IMG/VR virus record: IMGVR_UViG_3300037258_000066
Location: 1-45,669 of that record
Source of the DNA: a virus
Length of the DNA stretch: 45,669 nt
Direction: 5' to 3' (one strand)
Shown: in pieces, positions 13,111 to 21,880 of the stretch
How positions within the stretch are numbered: position 1 is the first letter of the stretch
Layout: every line of letters begins with the position of its first letter
The notes under the pieces: model-generated
What the model saw: the letters and a program-made list of their open reading frames with translations, nothing else
Databases searched by the model: none
Told to the model about the DNA's origin: nothing
Position numbers and translations under genes: made by a program

Positions 13111-13425
13111 TCAATGTTTTTCCGATGGATTATTGGATGCGCGGTCTGCCGGACTGCCTGGAATGTGTAGTTTATCCCAATTGGCAGCGGCGGCGTGAAG
13201 GGCCGCATAGAGCCACTTGACCCAGTAATTATTCCCAAAGTATGGGGGCATCGTGGCGATTACAACGTCAATGAATAAAAACTTCCCTGCTGCTCCTATT
13301 GAAATCCATTCCCACGGGGCTAGGTAATGGTGGTGCATGGGCGCCTCAATGATGTTCGCTTTGCCCGAATAGTCAACAGTCGCTTTTCGCCTTTGTTTCG
13401 CAACCGCTATCTCTAGCTGACCCAT
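13111..13425 (-). CDS. Putative holin-like membrane protein (104 aa)
   Basis: I choose ATG 13425, overlapping the Ig-domain gene end by 13 bases; the frame to 13554 lies further over that gene. The middle is hydrophobic and aromatic (WEWISIGAAGKFLFIDVVIA, then MPPYF and YWVKWLYAALHAAAANW), giving one or two membrane segments. The tail is polar. It is the first gene of the lysis block. Holins have no common sequence, so the call rests on size, topology and position only. Confidence 0.5.
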   Translation of the reverse strand: MGQLEIAVAKQRRKATVDYSGKANIIEAPMHHHYLAPWEWISIGAAGKFLFIDVVIATMPPYFGNNYWVKWLYAALHAAAANWDKLHIPGSPADRASNNPSEKH

Positions 13426-13844
13426 CCGTAATTGCTCGCTGCCGCTGCATTGATGACGATAGTGATGGAAGTGGAGTCTGATCCCAGCGTGTTCGTCGCC
13501 GTCAGCGTGAAGGTGTAACTTCCTGCTGTAGTGGGCGTCCCGCTGATTTCCCATTCGCGCGAGCTGTCGGGCGAAGAAAGTGAAAGGCCGGGCGGCAAGC
13601 TGCCGCTTGAAATTGTGTAGGTGATCGGCGCGAGAACCGTGGGCGGATCAATCGTCGCCTCCGCCGTGTACACTACGCCGACCGTGCCGCCCGGCAATTG
13701 CACCGGTCCGATATATGGCTTCGAGGGAACTGGCGTGGGCGTGGACGCGCCTTGATAGCCCACGAGGTTGATATTCAGATTCACGATCTCGGACTTGCCG
13801 ATTTCAGCATTCGCCGAATTGAAAGAAGTATAGGGCTGAGCCAT
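13413..13844 (-). CDS. Ig-like (He_PIG) domain virion protein (143 aa)
   Basis: The first 50 residues are a Gly/Pro/Thr-rich lead. Residues about 55-135 form a putative Ig domain of the He_PIG type: GVVYTAEATIDPPTVLAPIT, SGSLPPGLSLSS, SGTPTTAGSYTFTLTATNT. Such domains decorate phage tails and capsids and bind weakly to cell-surface sugars. It lies between the tail-tip block and lysis genes, so a tail or fibre-associated accessory role is likely. No signal peptide is present, unlike four other Ig/beta-rich genes of this genome. Confidence 0.72.
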   Translation of the reverse strand: MAQPYTSFNSANAEIGKSEIVNLNINLVGYQGASTPTPVPSKPYIGPVQLPGGTVGVVYTAEATIDPPTVLAPITYTISSGSLPPGLSLSSPDSSREWEISGTPTTAGSYTFTLTATNTLGSDSTSITIVINAAAASNYGWVS

Positions 13845-13850
13845 GTGGCT

Positions 13851-14744
13851 TTATTCGTAGCGCATTAGCAGCGCGCCGCTGTTGCTGCCGTTCGCAAATC
13901 TTCCAATAAAGATCAACTCGTTCTGCTTCGTGGCCAGGAAAGCGTGATTGGCTCCGTACATATTCACGGTGATCGTGGTGCCATTGCTCTCGGCGACGTC
14001 CGCCGCGGCCGCCGAGCAGAAGCCGAGCATTTGATTGCCCGGATAACCTACCAGCGGAATAATGGGATTCGCCGCCGTGGTGCCGGGGACGCTGTAAAAT
14101 TCGGTTTGCGGTCCGCTGCTGGTGGACGTGAACGTCATCAGGTTGACTTCCGCAGGTGTGACATTAGAACTTCCGGTCGCCATGCTTTGTTGTACCCACC
14201 CGGTAAGACTCGCGGCATTTACGGCTACGAAAGTTACATAGTCGGTCGTCTTCGCCCCGCTCGAATCCTTGCTGCGCTCGATGCCGAACACGCATTCGGC
14301 AATGGTGCTGGTTTGCCACATCATCGCCCGAAATTCGCCGGAGTCTCCGCTCAAATAACAAGAGAAAGTGGTGGCACCCTGGTTAAGAATGCTCCCCGCA
14401 GCCTCGGTAATAACGTAAGGCCCCATGATTGAGCCGGTGATGGTGCCGCTGCCGTTGGAGCCGCTGCCCGTTGTTAACCGAATCCGGATGGCCGTGGCCG
14501 AGAAGCCGTACTCCACCTTGATATAAATCGGCGTGGTGCTCGCCTGCGAATCCGCCGCCTTCCAGATTTCGTAGACGTAGGCGCTCGAGGGAACGCTCGC
14601 GATCGTGCCCCAGTTCACCTGCCCGCTATCCGCCGTCTGCGTCCAGCCGAACGAGGCGAAAGCGTTGGAGATCACCTGCGCCCAGGATTTAAAGTTCGCC
14701 AGGGTCGAATTATCGCAAACCACGCTGGAAGTTGCCGTCGCCAT
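13851..14744 (-). CDS. Putative tail fibre/receptor-region protein (297 aa)
   Basis: ATG 14744 begins one base after the large tip gene stop, with GGAG eight bases upstream; a longer frame to 14819 lies over that gene. The protein is beta-rich with many Ser, Thr and Gly (VVCDNSTLANFKSWAQVISN, TTGSGSNGSGTITGSIMG). Near 30-45 is AFASFGWTQTADSGQVNW, a pattern common in phage fibre or adhesion proteins. It directly follows the tip protein, where receptor-binding proteins are usually encoded. No enzymatic motif is visible. Confidence 0.6.
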   Translation of the reverse strand: MATATSSVVCDNSTLANFKSWAQVISNAFASFGWTQTADSGQVNWGTIASVPSSAYVYEIWKAADSQASTTPIYIKVEYGFSATAIRIRLTTGSGSNGSGTITGSIMGPYVITEAAGSILNQGATTFSCYLSGDSGEFRAMMWQTSTIAECVFGIERSKDSSGAKTTDYVTFVAVNAASLTGWVQQSMATGSSNVTPAEVNLMTFTSTSSGPQTEFYSVPGTTAANPIIPLVGYPGNQMLGFCSAAAADVAESNGTTITVNMYGANHAFLATKQNELIFIGRFANGSNSGALLMRYE

Positions 14745-14745
14745 T

Positions 14746-17700
14746 CTAGGTCTCCAATAGAATCGTGCAGATCCACGCGCTCGATCCGCTGGTGATGTCG
14801 ATCGTGAATATGTCGCCATCCGCCACGGGCAACGGCGAGGAAGTGAGCGCGGTGAACGTGCTCAGCGTTCCGCCGGCGGTGCCGTGGGCGACCGTGGGAT
14901 CGGAAGAAAACACGTCCACGCCGTTCTGCTTGATCTTGAAGGTCAAATCCACGGATGCGTCACTGGCTTTGGTGACCACTTTGCATCTGCTCACCGTTCC
15001 AGCGTGCGGCGCGGGAAGCTCCGGCCCTATGTTCGTGCCCGCAGAGCCGTCGTTGACGATGAAATTGATTGTCAGCAAATCAGAAGGCGGGGTCGGGAAT
15101 CCACCAGAGCCGCTTTGCACTCCGCCGCCAGCGGGAATTGCCACGATGGAGCCGATGAAGACCTCTCCCGGCACGCCGACCAGAGCATTCGAAGTCTGGC
15201 AATTATCGGATAGCGTGGGAGTCGGCCCCACGTCTCCGGCCTGATTCGGGTCTGCGATGGTGACGTAGTACGTTGTGGGCGCGGTCGGCGCGGTAATCGT
15301 GAAAGTGCGCGCGTCGTAATACACCGTGGTTCCCGGAAACTGCGCCGTGGCCGCGTCCATGTGGATTGTGGTCGCTGTTGGCTGGGTCAATGCTCCGCCG
15401 GTGATGGTGTAGGACGGCTGACTGGTCGTTCCAGTTGTCGATCCCGAACCTGACGTCGCTGTCGCTATCCCCATGGGCGCGTAGGTGTAATCCGGCAAAG
15501 TGGAAATGTCCTGCTGGCCGCCTCCGAAACTATTGAAGGCCACAAACTTGAAATTCAGGGTCAGGCCGATCCATGATGGGTCGAGTTGGACTTTGAGGAT
15601 TCCCGGCACGCTTGCGACTTCGCGCGAATCGAGATAGGCGAATCGAGAGGCAGTCGGGCTGATGGGGTGATCTTCGCCGCTGCCTGCGTTCGGCATCCCG
15701 AACACTCCGCGGCGGATGGGATTCCCGCTCGATCCCACGATGTCGTATTTATAAGTCGCGGTGAGCGTCGGCACCTGATAGGCGCTCAGTTCGTAGATTG
15801 GCGAACCCTCAAGATACACGGGATAGGTGAAGTTCGCCTCGTCCGTCGCGCCCACTGTTGGCAGAGTCCCTAAGCTCTCCGTCAGGTCCACACTCAGGGT
15901 ATTCGTCTCATCCGGATCACTTGACGCCGGGAAATCTGCGGTAAGTATTCCGGTCGGCGCGTTGCCTGTGATCGTGCCGAGCATATTGTAAGTCGATCCA
16001 CCGTCAGTTGAAACGAATACGACGCATCCGCCATAAGTGGGATCGGAATCGCTGACCACGAACCACACTTCCGGCTTTCCGCTCAGGCACATGCGCAGAG
16101 GCGGCTCAAAGATGATCGGAGTATTGATGTCAGCGGGTTCCGCTGAGGGATTGGGCACATAGGGACTGAGCACTGTCGTTTCCAAAATATCGGGAGCATG
16201 GACCCCGTAGATGTAGGGTTCGGCTTCGCATTCGAGTTCGTATTTATCGTTCTCCACGACTTTCGTCAGCCGCACCGGGAGTTTGTTGATCCCCAATTTC
16301 GGTTCGGTGATCGTCACCAAATCCATTGCTTCGAGGAAAATAAACTTCGGGTGCAACTTGAAAGCATAGCCATTCCGAAGGTAAGTCCTTCGCCGCACCG
16401 AAATGGCATTGACCTTCCGCGCCACGTCGGAACTCACGATCATGTTCAGTACTTTGGGAGCGAGTTTCCGGGGTCCGTAGAGCGCGATTGAGCCGGATTC
16501 CGGCTCCGAGGCCGTGGCCTGATTGTATTTATTGTTGCGGTCGAAGTACTGCGTCTGCACGATGTCGTTCGAATCGGCCTGTGCGTTGCGTATCACAGTG
16601 ACTGGCGGCGTTTTGTCGTCTCCGATGAAATCGTCTTCGCTCAGGTCCACGATGGGACCAAGGGATGTGGGCGCCCAATATACCGAGGCCAGTCCACCGA
16701 AAGTTACGGGCGTCGTGCTGTCCACGTTCGCCAGACTACCGTCGCCGACAACTGAAACTTCACTTCGAGCAATGGATTTTAATTTGAATCCAGACCACAC
16801 CGGCGCGGCGTCAGCGCACTCGTAGAGATCGGCCAGCCAATCAGCCGCCTTCCTCTGCGAATCCATCGCGAGCGATCCCTGCAAACCCCCGGCACGACAT
16901 TGTAGGCGGACATTGAATAGTGAATCGTAATCCACGATGTTCCCGAGGGCCTTGGGGTAAGGCACTGTCCCCGCTGCTTGGCCGGAAACCAAGGAGAACA
17001 GCACGACGTATACGCTCCCCAGCCCCAGAGCTTGTACTTTCAAATTATAAGTTCCCGGACTGGAAACTTTGCGCCCATAGACGTTAGACCATGCAGGAAC
17101 GGCCTGGGGGAAAAGTCTGGACCATTGCGGGGTCGGATACGCGGCGTAAGAGTTGCCGCCTGATAGAATTATGGCGACGATATAGCTCGGTCTTCCACTG
17201 GTCGTAATCGAGCACTGCTGCGTCGTGCCGGTTGGAACCGAAATCACGACCGGTGCACCGTCAATAGTGTTCGAGCCAGGGTCCATCTCCATGATGAAAG
17301 CGTCCACACCTTCGCCCCCAACGTGCAGATTTACGGTGTTGCGACCGCCGCTAGGGATGCAGCCGTTGACGTAGAAACACCCGGAAGCTCCCGGCCCAAC
17401 CGCATTGTCGGATAGCGCCGTCAGCCAGGAGTTGCCGTCCGTGTCGTCCACGGTCGGAAGCGGCGAACCGAAATTGCTGTCGCTGTTGCCCGCCGCGATT
17501 AAAATGCTTCCCGCCGTATTCGGCTGGGGGAAGATCGTTGGGGCGGTTACCCAGAATCCGTTGCGCTGGCCGAAGTTCTTCTGCACTGGGCCAGGTAGAT
17601 CATTGCAGTTGCAGCCGCGCTGGATGTAGCCGAGTTCCGCGCCGTACTGCATCATGCCGCTCTTGATAAGATCTTCGATGATGTCCGCGAATTCGGCATC

Positions 17701-18687
17701 TGCGCGCGCGCCCACGTTGTCGATGGTCTCGGGACCGCTATAAACTGCCACTCCTGCGAGCGTCGAGGGCAAGAATCCGTAACTACCCTGAATCTCTAGC
17801 CGCAAGGAAGGAATCGCCGCCGATGATCCTAGGTCTATGTCGCTTGATTCAATCCCGGCGTAGGGCGGGTAGATGATCTGTTGCGAACCGAGACCGGCAT
17901 CACCATATTCGTCGCCGGTTCCAAGTTGGCTTTCGAATATCAGGCGGAGTCTAGCGAGTGGGGATTGGAACTTCGTGGCGCTCGTAGTGGCCGCATAGTA
18001 GATGTTGTAAATGAAGTCTTGTCCGAAGGGATATTGATGAATGCTGGGATTCGGCATCATGACCCCAGCCATCCGTTCGAGAATCCCTTCCTCGGGAGTG
18101 ATTACGGTGGGGCCGTCCGAGGGTGCCCAAATATAATATGGGAATCGCGCGACGTTCGGATCGGAGAGATCGGGGCCATGCTGTGCGGCATTCCACAGAG
18201 GGAATTCATAGCACTGCACTGCTTCGACGCTAGCATTGTAATAGGTCACCGGAAAGGGTGCACCATAATCGTTGAACGTGATAGGGCTGCCGCCAATTGC
18301 CGTACGGATCGTAACCGCAATTACCGCGTAGAAATGCGCATCGGGGATAGTAACGGTATCGTTCCAGCTTCCGCCGTGATTGGAAGCGAAGCGATAGCAT
18401 TTGAAGTCGAGCGGATAGCTGTCGCTCTGATTCGCCCAAATTTGCAGGATTGTTGTAATCGGATTCGAACCGAGCAGCATGTCGATGTTCTCGACGTAGG
18501 CGACGATTCCCTTTTTCTTGTTCTTGAGCTTCTTCCCGCTTCCCCCTTGGCGCAGATTGGCCGCCCAGATCGGCAAGGGCACGCCTCGCGGCGTTCCATA
18601 ATGCGATGGAATCGTCGCGCCGTAGGTCGAGGACTGCAACAGGGTGCCGAGCGCCGTGGGCCGCGCGATGCTCTGCTTACCGATCAT
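14746..18687 (-). CDS. Large tail-tip / host-specificity protein (1313 aa, GTA 'megatron'/gpJ-like position)
   Basis: The largest gene of the window. Residues 1-450 resemble tail-hub N termini (ARPTALGTLLQSSTYGATIP, GGSGKKLKNKKK, and SAEFADIIEDLIKSGMM-like helices). Residues about 560-830 hold mixed domains with GGLASVYWAPTSLGPIVDLS and DLVTITEPKLGINKLPVRLT, as in baseplate-hub folds. The C-terminal third is a set of beta-rich, FN3-like or Ig-like modules. It follows an NlpC/P60 gene, as in gene transfer agents and lambdoid phages, and should form the tip that contacts the host. The C terminus would set receptor specificity. It overlaps the peptidase gene by 11 bases. Confidence 0.78.
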   Translation of the reverse strand: MIGKQSIARPTALGTLLQSSTYGATIPSHYGTPRGVPLPIWAANLRQGGSGKKLKNKKKGIVAYVENIDMLLGSNPITTILQIWANQSDSYPLDFKCYRFASNHGGSWNDTVTIPDAHFYAVIAVTIRTAIGGSPITFNDYGAPFPVTYYNASVEAVQCYEFPLWNAAQHGPDLSDPNVARFPYYIWAPSDGPTVITPEEGILERMAGVMMPNPSIHQYPFGQDFIYNIYYAATTSATKFQSPLARLRLIFESQLGTGDEYGDAGLGSQQIIYPPYAGIESSDIDLGSSAAIPSLRLEIQGSYGFLPSTLAGVAVYSGPETIDNVGARADAEFADIIEDLIKSGMMQYGAELGYIQRGCNCNDLPGPVQKNFGQRNGFWVTAPTIFPQPNTAGSILIAAGNSDSNFGSPLPTVDDTDGNSWLTALSDNAVGPGASGCFYVNGCIPSGGRNTVNLHVGGEGVDAFIMEMDPGSNTIDGAPVVISVPTGTTQQCSITTSGRPSYIVAIILSGGNSYAAYPTPQWSRLFPQAVPAWSNVYGRKVSSPGTYNLKVQALGLGSVYVVLFSLVSGQAAGTVPYPKALGNIVDYDSLFNVRLQCRAGGLQGSLAMDSQRKAADWLADLYECADAAPVWSGFKLKSIARSEVSVVGDGSLANVDSTTPVTFGGLASVYWAPTSLGPIVDLSEDDFIGDDKTPPVTVIRNAQADSNDIVQTQYFDRNNKYNQATASEPESGSIALYGPRKLAPKVLNMIVSSDVARKVNAISVRRRTYLRNGYAFKLHPKFIFLEAMDLVTITEPKLGINKLPVRLTKVVENDKYELECEAEPYIYGVHAPDILETTVLSPYVPNPSAEPADINTPIIFEPPLRMCLSGKPEVWFVVSDSDPTYGGCVVFVSTDGGSTYNMLGTITGNAPTGILTADFPASSDPDETNTLSVDLTESLGTLPTVGATDEANFTYPVYLEGSPIYELSAYQVPTLTATYKYDIVGSSGNPIRRGVFGMPNAGSGEDHPISPTASRFAYLDSREVASVPGILKVQLDPSWIGLTLNFKFVAFNSFGGGQQDISTLPDYTYAPMGIATATSGSGSTTGTTSQPSYTITGGALTQPTATTIHMDAATAQFPGTTVYYDARTFTITAPTAPTTYYVTIADPNQAGDVGPTPTLSDNCQTSNALVGVPGEVFIGSIVAIPAGGGVQSGSGGFPTPPSDLLTINFIVNDGSAGTNIGPELPAPHAGTVSRCKVVTKASDASVDLTFKIKQNGVDVFSSDPTVAHGTAGGTLSTFTALTSSPLPVADGDIFTIDITSGSSAWICTILLET

Positions 18688-19177
18688 TCATCTTCTCCCA
18701 GGGATCGAAAAGCTGCACGACTTTGCCTGACCAGAGCCAGTGCGTCGAGGCGTCGATTTCTTTGACCTGATCTGGCGCCGCGTGAATCAGCTTCGGCCAA
18801 TCGGTAACAATCCCTCCGTGGTTGTAGACCCGGCTGCCGACGTTTCGCATGAGCGCGACGTTTCCGGTCTTGGCCTTGAGGCTCGGGAAGCTGACAGCTT
18901 CCGCCACTCGCGATGCGTGCCTGAGCATTCGGAAAATGTAAGATTCATCGTTCGTGTGGCAGCCGAAGTCATGGCCGAATATCCCGATCTTTTCATCGGG
19001 GATCAGCCCACACTTGTTGTAGACCGCATAGATGAACCGCGCACAATCGACTCCCGCACCAATCGCCATCTGGTTGAGTTCATAGGGCGTGCCAATCCAA
19101 CCGCGCGCCTCAGTGACAACCCAGGAGCGCCATTCGCTGACCTCGATCTCAGAGAGCCGTTTCAGGGTCTGGAACAT
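18677..19177 (-). CDS. NlpC/P60 family tail peptidase (166 aa)
   Basis: ATG 19177 has AGGA about nine bases upstream; codons further up lie over the previous gene. The catalytic Cys is C45 in GAGVDCARFIYAVY, preceded by ARGWIGTPYE. The His is H120 in SRVYNHGGIVTDW, and a polar third residue may be the His of KLIHAAP. This is the NlpC/P60 triad of gamma-D-glutamyl-diaminopimelate peptidases. In tailed phages and gene transfer agents it cuts peptidoglycan during DNA entry. It sits exactly between the DUF2163-like gene and the large tip gene, the usual order. Confidence 0.85.
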   Translation of the reverse strand: MFQTLKRLSEIEVSEWRSWVVTEARGWIGTPYELNQMAIGAGVDCARFIYAVYNKCGLIPDEKIGIFGHDFGCHTNDESYIFRMLRHASRVAEAVSFPSLKAKTGNVALMRNVGSRVYNHGGIVTDWPKLIHAAPDQVKEIDASTHWLWSGKVVQLFDPWEKMNDR

Positions 19178-20087
19178 AAGGGAAGTCCTGATATTGATTG
19201 CCGGGATCGGATTGATTGATCGGCGGCTGTGTCGCCACGTAAAACGTGTCGCCGGGTGTCGGATCGTACGGGAAAGGCGTATAGACCGTGAATCCGTTGT
19301 AGTGGAGCCCGCCGCCCGGCGAGTACTCCACGTTAGCTGCGACTGCGCTCCACGCGCCCGCGAGAGAAGAGTCCGGCATGAAAACCATGTAGCCCCGGAT
19401 GAATCGGTTCTTGGCATAAATCTTGCCCGCTGTCGGCTGAATGCACTGACCGTTGATCTGCACCGCACTGGATGGGGCAATCACCGTGAAGGTCGGCACG
19501 GATGTTTCGCTGTCGGCCAGCACTGGCGTACCTGCCGTATAGCCAGCAAGTGTGCTCTGGGAAGAAATCACGTTCGGCGGGACCATCTGATTGACGACAC
19601 TCAGGAAGCTGTCGTCCTTGAATACGATGGAGTTCCTGACAACCGTATTCTCGCCGATCCATCCTCCGAACCACTCGCAAGCTCCGAATGTATTGGCGTC
19701 CCCTGGTGTGGGCATGACCGTGCGCCATACGCGAAGTTTCTTATTGTCGTAGTATCCGATCTGCGCAAGCTGGTACGGGCTGACCGAAGACAAGTCGCTG
19801 CCCGGAGTTCCGAAAATTCCTAGTGGCGGAGACCAGTTGACGCTCATGCTCGTGACCTCGAGGCCGATCTGCGAAGTAACCTTGTCCCTGCTGATGGTCG
19901 CGGGCAGGAACGTGCCCCAAACGGGCCACGCCAGAGGCGATTCCCAGTTCGTCAGCCACAGCGCATCAGGGTCTTCCGTCTCCCCGATGAGGTACAGATC
20001 GGCAAATTGATACTTGTTGTTGGCCAGCAGATAAGCCTTCACTGCTGCCGTTGAATCGTTGCCGTTGCCATCAGTAAATTTCCTCAT
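19149..20087 (-). CDS. DUF2163-like tail-tip protein (312 aa)
   Basis: ATG 20087 overlaps the previous stop as TGATG. The N-terminal half reads LYLIGETEDPDALWLTNWES and later KVTSQIGLEVTSMSVNWSP and YDNKKLRVWRTVMP. The C terminus has CIQPTAGKIYAKNRFIRGYM and TPGDTFYVATQPP. The order of strands and the 'A..NRF.G' region fit phage BR0599/DUF2163 hub proteins (gp13 of the Rhodobacter gene transfer agent). Context is strong: a DUF2460-like gene upstream and an NlpC/P60 gene downstream. It probably forms part of the distal tail hub. Confidence 0.72.
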   Translation of the reverse strand: MRKFTDGNGNDSTAAVKAYLLANNKYQFADLYLIGETEDPDALWLTNWESPLAWPVWGTFLPATISRDKVTSQIGLEVTSMSVNWSPPLGIFGTPGSDLSSVSPYQLAQIGYYDNKKLRVWRTVMPTPGDANTFGACEWFGGWIGENTVVRNSIVFKDDSFLSVVNQMVPPNVISSQSTLAGYTAGTPVLADSETSVPTFTVIAPSSAVQINGQCIQPTAGKIYAKNRFIRGYMVFMPDSSLAGAWSAVAANVEYSPGGGLHYNGFTVYTPFPYDPTPGDTFYVATQPPINQSDPGNQYQDFPYVPDPETAL

Positions 20088-21880
20088 CAGAATGTCGCGC
20101 AAGCCTCAAGCGAATTGGAACTCTCGACGGTGTAGGGCGGGTTTGGCCCAGTCGCCGCCACCACGTAGCAATAGGTGTTGCCGTGCATCGGAGTGGTATC
20201 GTCGTAGCTCGTGACGTTGCCCAGGCTGGTCAGCAGAGAATACGGTCCTCCAACTTGCGTCCCCCGATAGACTTTATAGCCAGTCACGCTCGCGCTATCG
20301 GAGGCTGTCCACGCCAGAGAAATCTTTGTCCCCGACATCGTGCCGGTACCCGTCAGGTTTTGCATGATCGAGCCGACTGTGCCGCCGATCGACGTCCAGT
20401 CGATCTCTAGGATCGCCGATTCTGCGGCGGTTGTGGACGGCGTGAAGGTGAGGATGAATCCGCAAGATTGGCCCGGAGCGTTCACGTACCCGCTGCCGCT
20501 GTTGAGAAATTGCCCATCCGCGCAGGTGCTTCCCGATAACACGAAGTCCGCCGCATCGGTCCCGGTGACCGTATAAAACGGCGTGGCGAAATCCATGTAA
20601 TTCGCGCCGGCGTTCACGAGGGTCACCGCGCGCGCCGTGGGCGTCGATTCAGTCACCGATCCGAAGTCATAGCCGGTCGAATCCATCTGAGAATTCAGCA
20701 CCAGGAGAGACGGATAGCCCACCGCCGGATATGTCTTGGTCATCCCGAGCGGAATGGATTGCGGGTTGTTGGCCGCGTTGCTGTTCACGGTGAGCGTGGC
20801 CGACTCCGAGAAACTGATCGTATATGGCCCTTGATCGGTCCAGACGAGCGTGTCTGGCCCCTCCGTCGTGGTGCCGCCCGATTCGTCCCAGTTAGGAACT
20901 CCGGGGTAACCCAGTCCTGGAGAATTGTCTCCCGACGTTCCCGCCGTGGTCGCTTTTTGTAAATGCGGGATGACGTTCGGCAGGCGATTGGCGTTGTCTG
21001 AGATCACGTCATTCAAGGCGTAGGCGTTCTCCGCCGTCCATCCCGGTATCTGCGCCGGGAATCCCGAAGGTGTTCCGGTTATTTGAATCGAACAACTGGC
21101 GTTCTTGCGCAGTACCATGCCATTTGCGCACGTCCCTCCGACTTGCGCGAAGTCGGCGCTATCCGTTCCGCTGATGGTGTAGAACGGAGACCCCAGTGTG
21201 ACTATTCCCTGCAAGGAAGAAATCACTGCGGTCCCGGTAAGCGAAGTGCCCAAGACGACGTTCGAGATGGAGAGTTGCGGCTGCCCGCTGCCGATCACGT
21301 CCGCTTTGTCGAGCGTGCCGATAGACGCCGCGGTGAAAGCGCCGTTGTAGACTAGGATGTGATGAGTCGTGGAAGGGGAAGAAGAAATCAGCGTTCCGGA
21401 AATCGTTCCTGTCAATTCTCCGGCGGAAACAAAAGTCGTGGTGACCGCCTGCCAGTCGAAGAGGATGGTCGCGGTTGAATTGAAGTCCGAGCCGTAGACG
21501 GTGATCGGCGTATCGACAGGGCTAAAGACGGTCGGCGAATAAGAAGTAATCGAGGCCAGCGGAGTTAGAACTCGGAACCGCACCGCATTCGACACGGCGC
21601 TGCTGCTGACGGTCACGGTAAAGGAGCCGATGGCCGCGAGCCTTGCAGCAGATACAGTCGCGGTCAGGAGCTGCGCGGAAAGGCGCGTCGTGGAAAGATT
21701 GGCGCCGTTGAATACGATCACGCTCGGAGGGCTGGAACTGAAATGCGTCCCATTCACAGACAAAGTGATGTCGCCTGATCCCGCGAGTACGTGGTCGGGA
21801 GAAATCGAGCCAATGACCGGAGCCTGTGCCCAGGCCGGGAGCGAGAACAGCAGCGCCAGCACTAGACTTGCTAATTTCAT
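20087..21880 (-). CDS. Secreted multi-domain Ig-like protein: TIG, anchor-D, FN3 (597 aa)
   Basis: ATG 21880 overlaps the DUF2460 stop as ATGA. Residues 1-20 are a clear Sec signal peptide (MKLASLVLALLFSLPAWAQA). Then come two IPT/TIG domains (about 22-105 and 108-205; PVIGSISPDHVLAGSGDITL), two choice-of-anchor-D-type domains (about 215-290 and 395-500; YTVTGTDAADFVLSGSTC), an insert with HLQKATTAGTSGDNSPG resembling a carbohydrate-binding motif, and a C-terminal FN3 domain. These are secreted or surface domains. Its place between two tail-tip genes makes it either an unusual virion protein or a cargo gene. It would be exported if made in the cell. Confidence 0.85.
   Translation of the reverse strand: MKLASLVLALLFSLPAWAQAPVIGSISPDHVLAGSGDITLSVNGTHFSSSPPSVIVFNGANLSTTRLSAQLLTATVSAARLAAIGSFTVTVSSSAVSNAVRFRVLTPLASITSYSPTVFSPVDTPITVYGSDFNSTATILFDWQAVTTTFVSAGELTGTISGTLISSSPSTTHHILVYNGAFTAASIGTLDKADVIGSGQPQLSISNVVLGTSLTGTAVISSLQGIVTLGSPFYTISGTDSADFAQVGGTCANGMVLRKNASCSIQITGTPSGFPAQIPGWTAENAYALNDVISDNANRLPNVIPHLQKATTAGTSGDNSPGLGYPGVPNWDESGGTTTEGPDTLVWTDQGPYTISFSESATLTVNSNAANNPQSIPLGMTKTYPAVGYPSLLVLNSQMDSTGYDFGSVTESTPTARAVTLVNAGANYMDFATPFYTVTGTDAADFVLSGSTCADGQFLNSGSGYVNAPGQSCGFILTFTPSTTAAESAILEIDWTSIGGTVGSIMQNLTGTGTMSGTKISLAWTASDSASVTGYKVYRGTQVGGPYSLLTSLGNVTSYDDTTPMHGNTYCYVVAATGPNPPYTVESSNSLEACATF

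Noticed and set aside
17881-18765. A 294-aa plus-strand open frame opposite the tip protein
   Set aside because: Antisense shadow of the 1313-aa gene, without a ribosome-binding site or recognisable motif.
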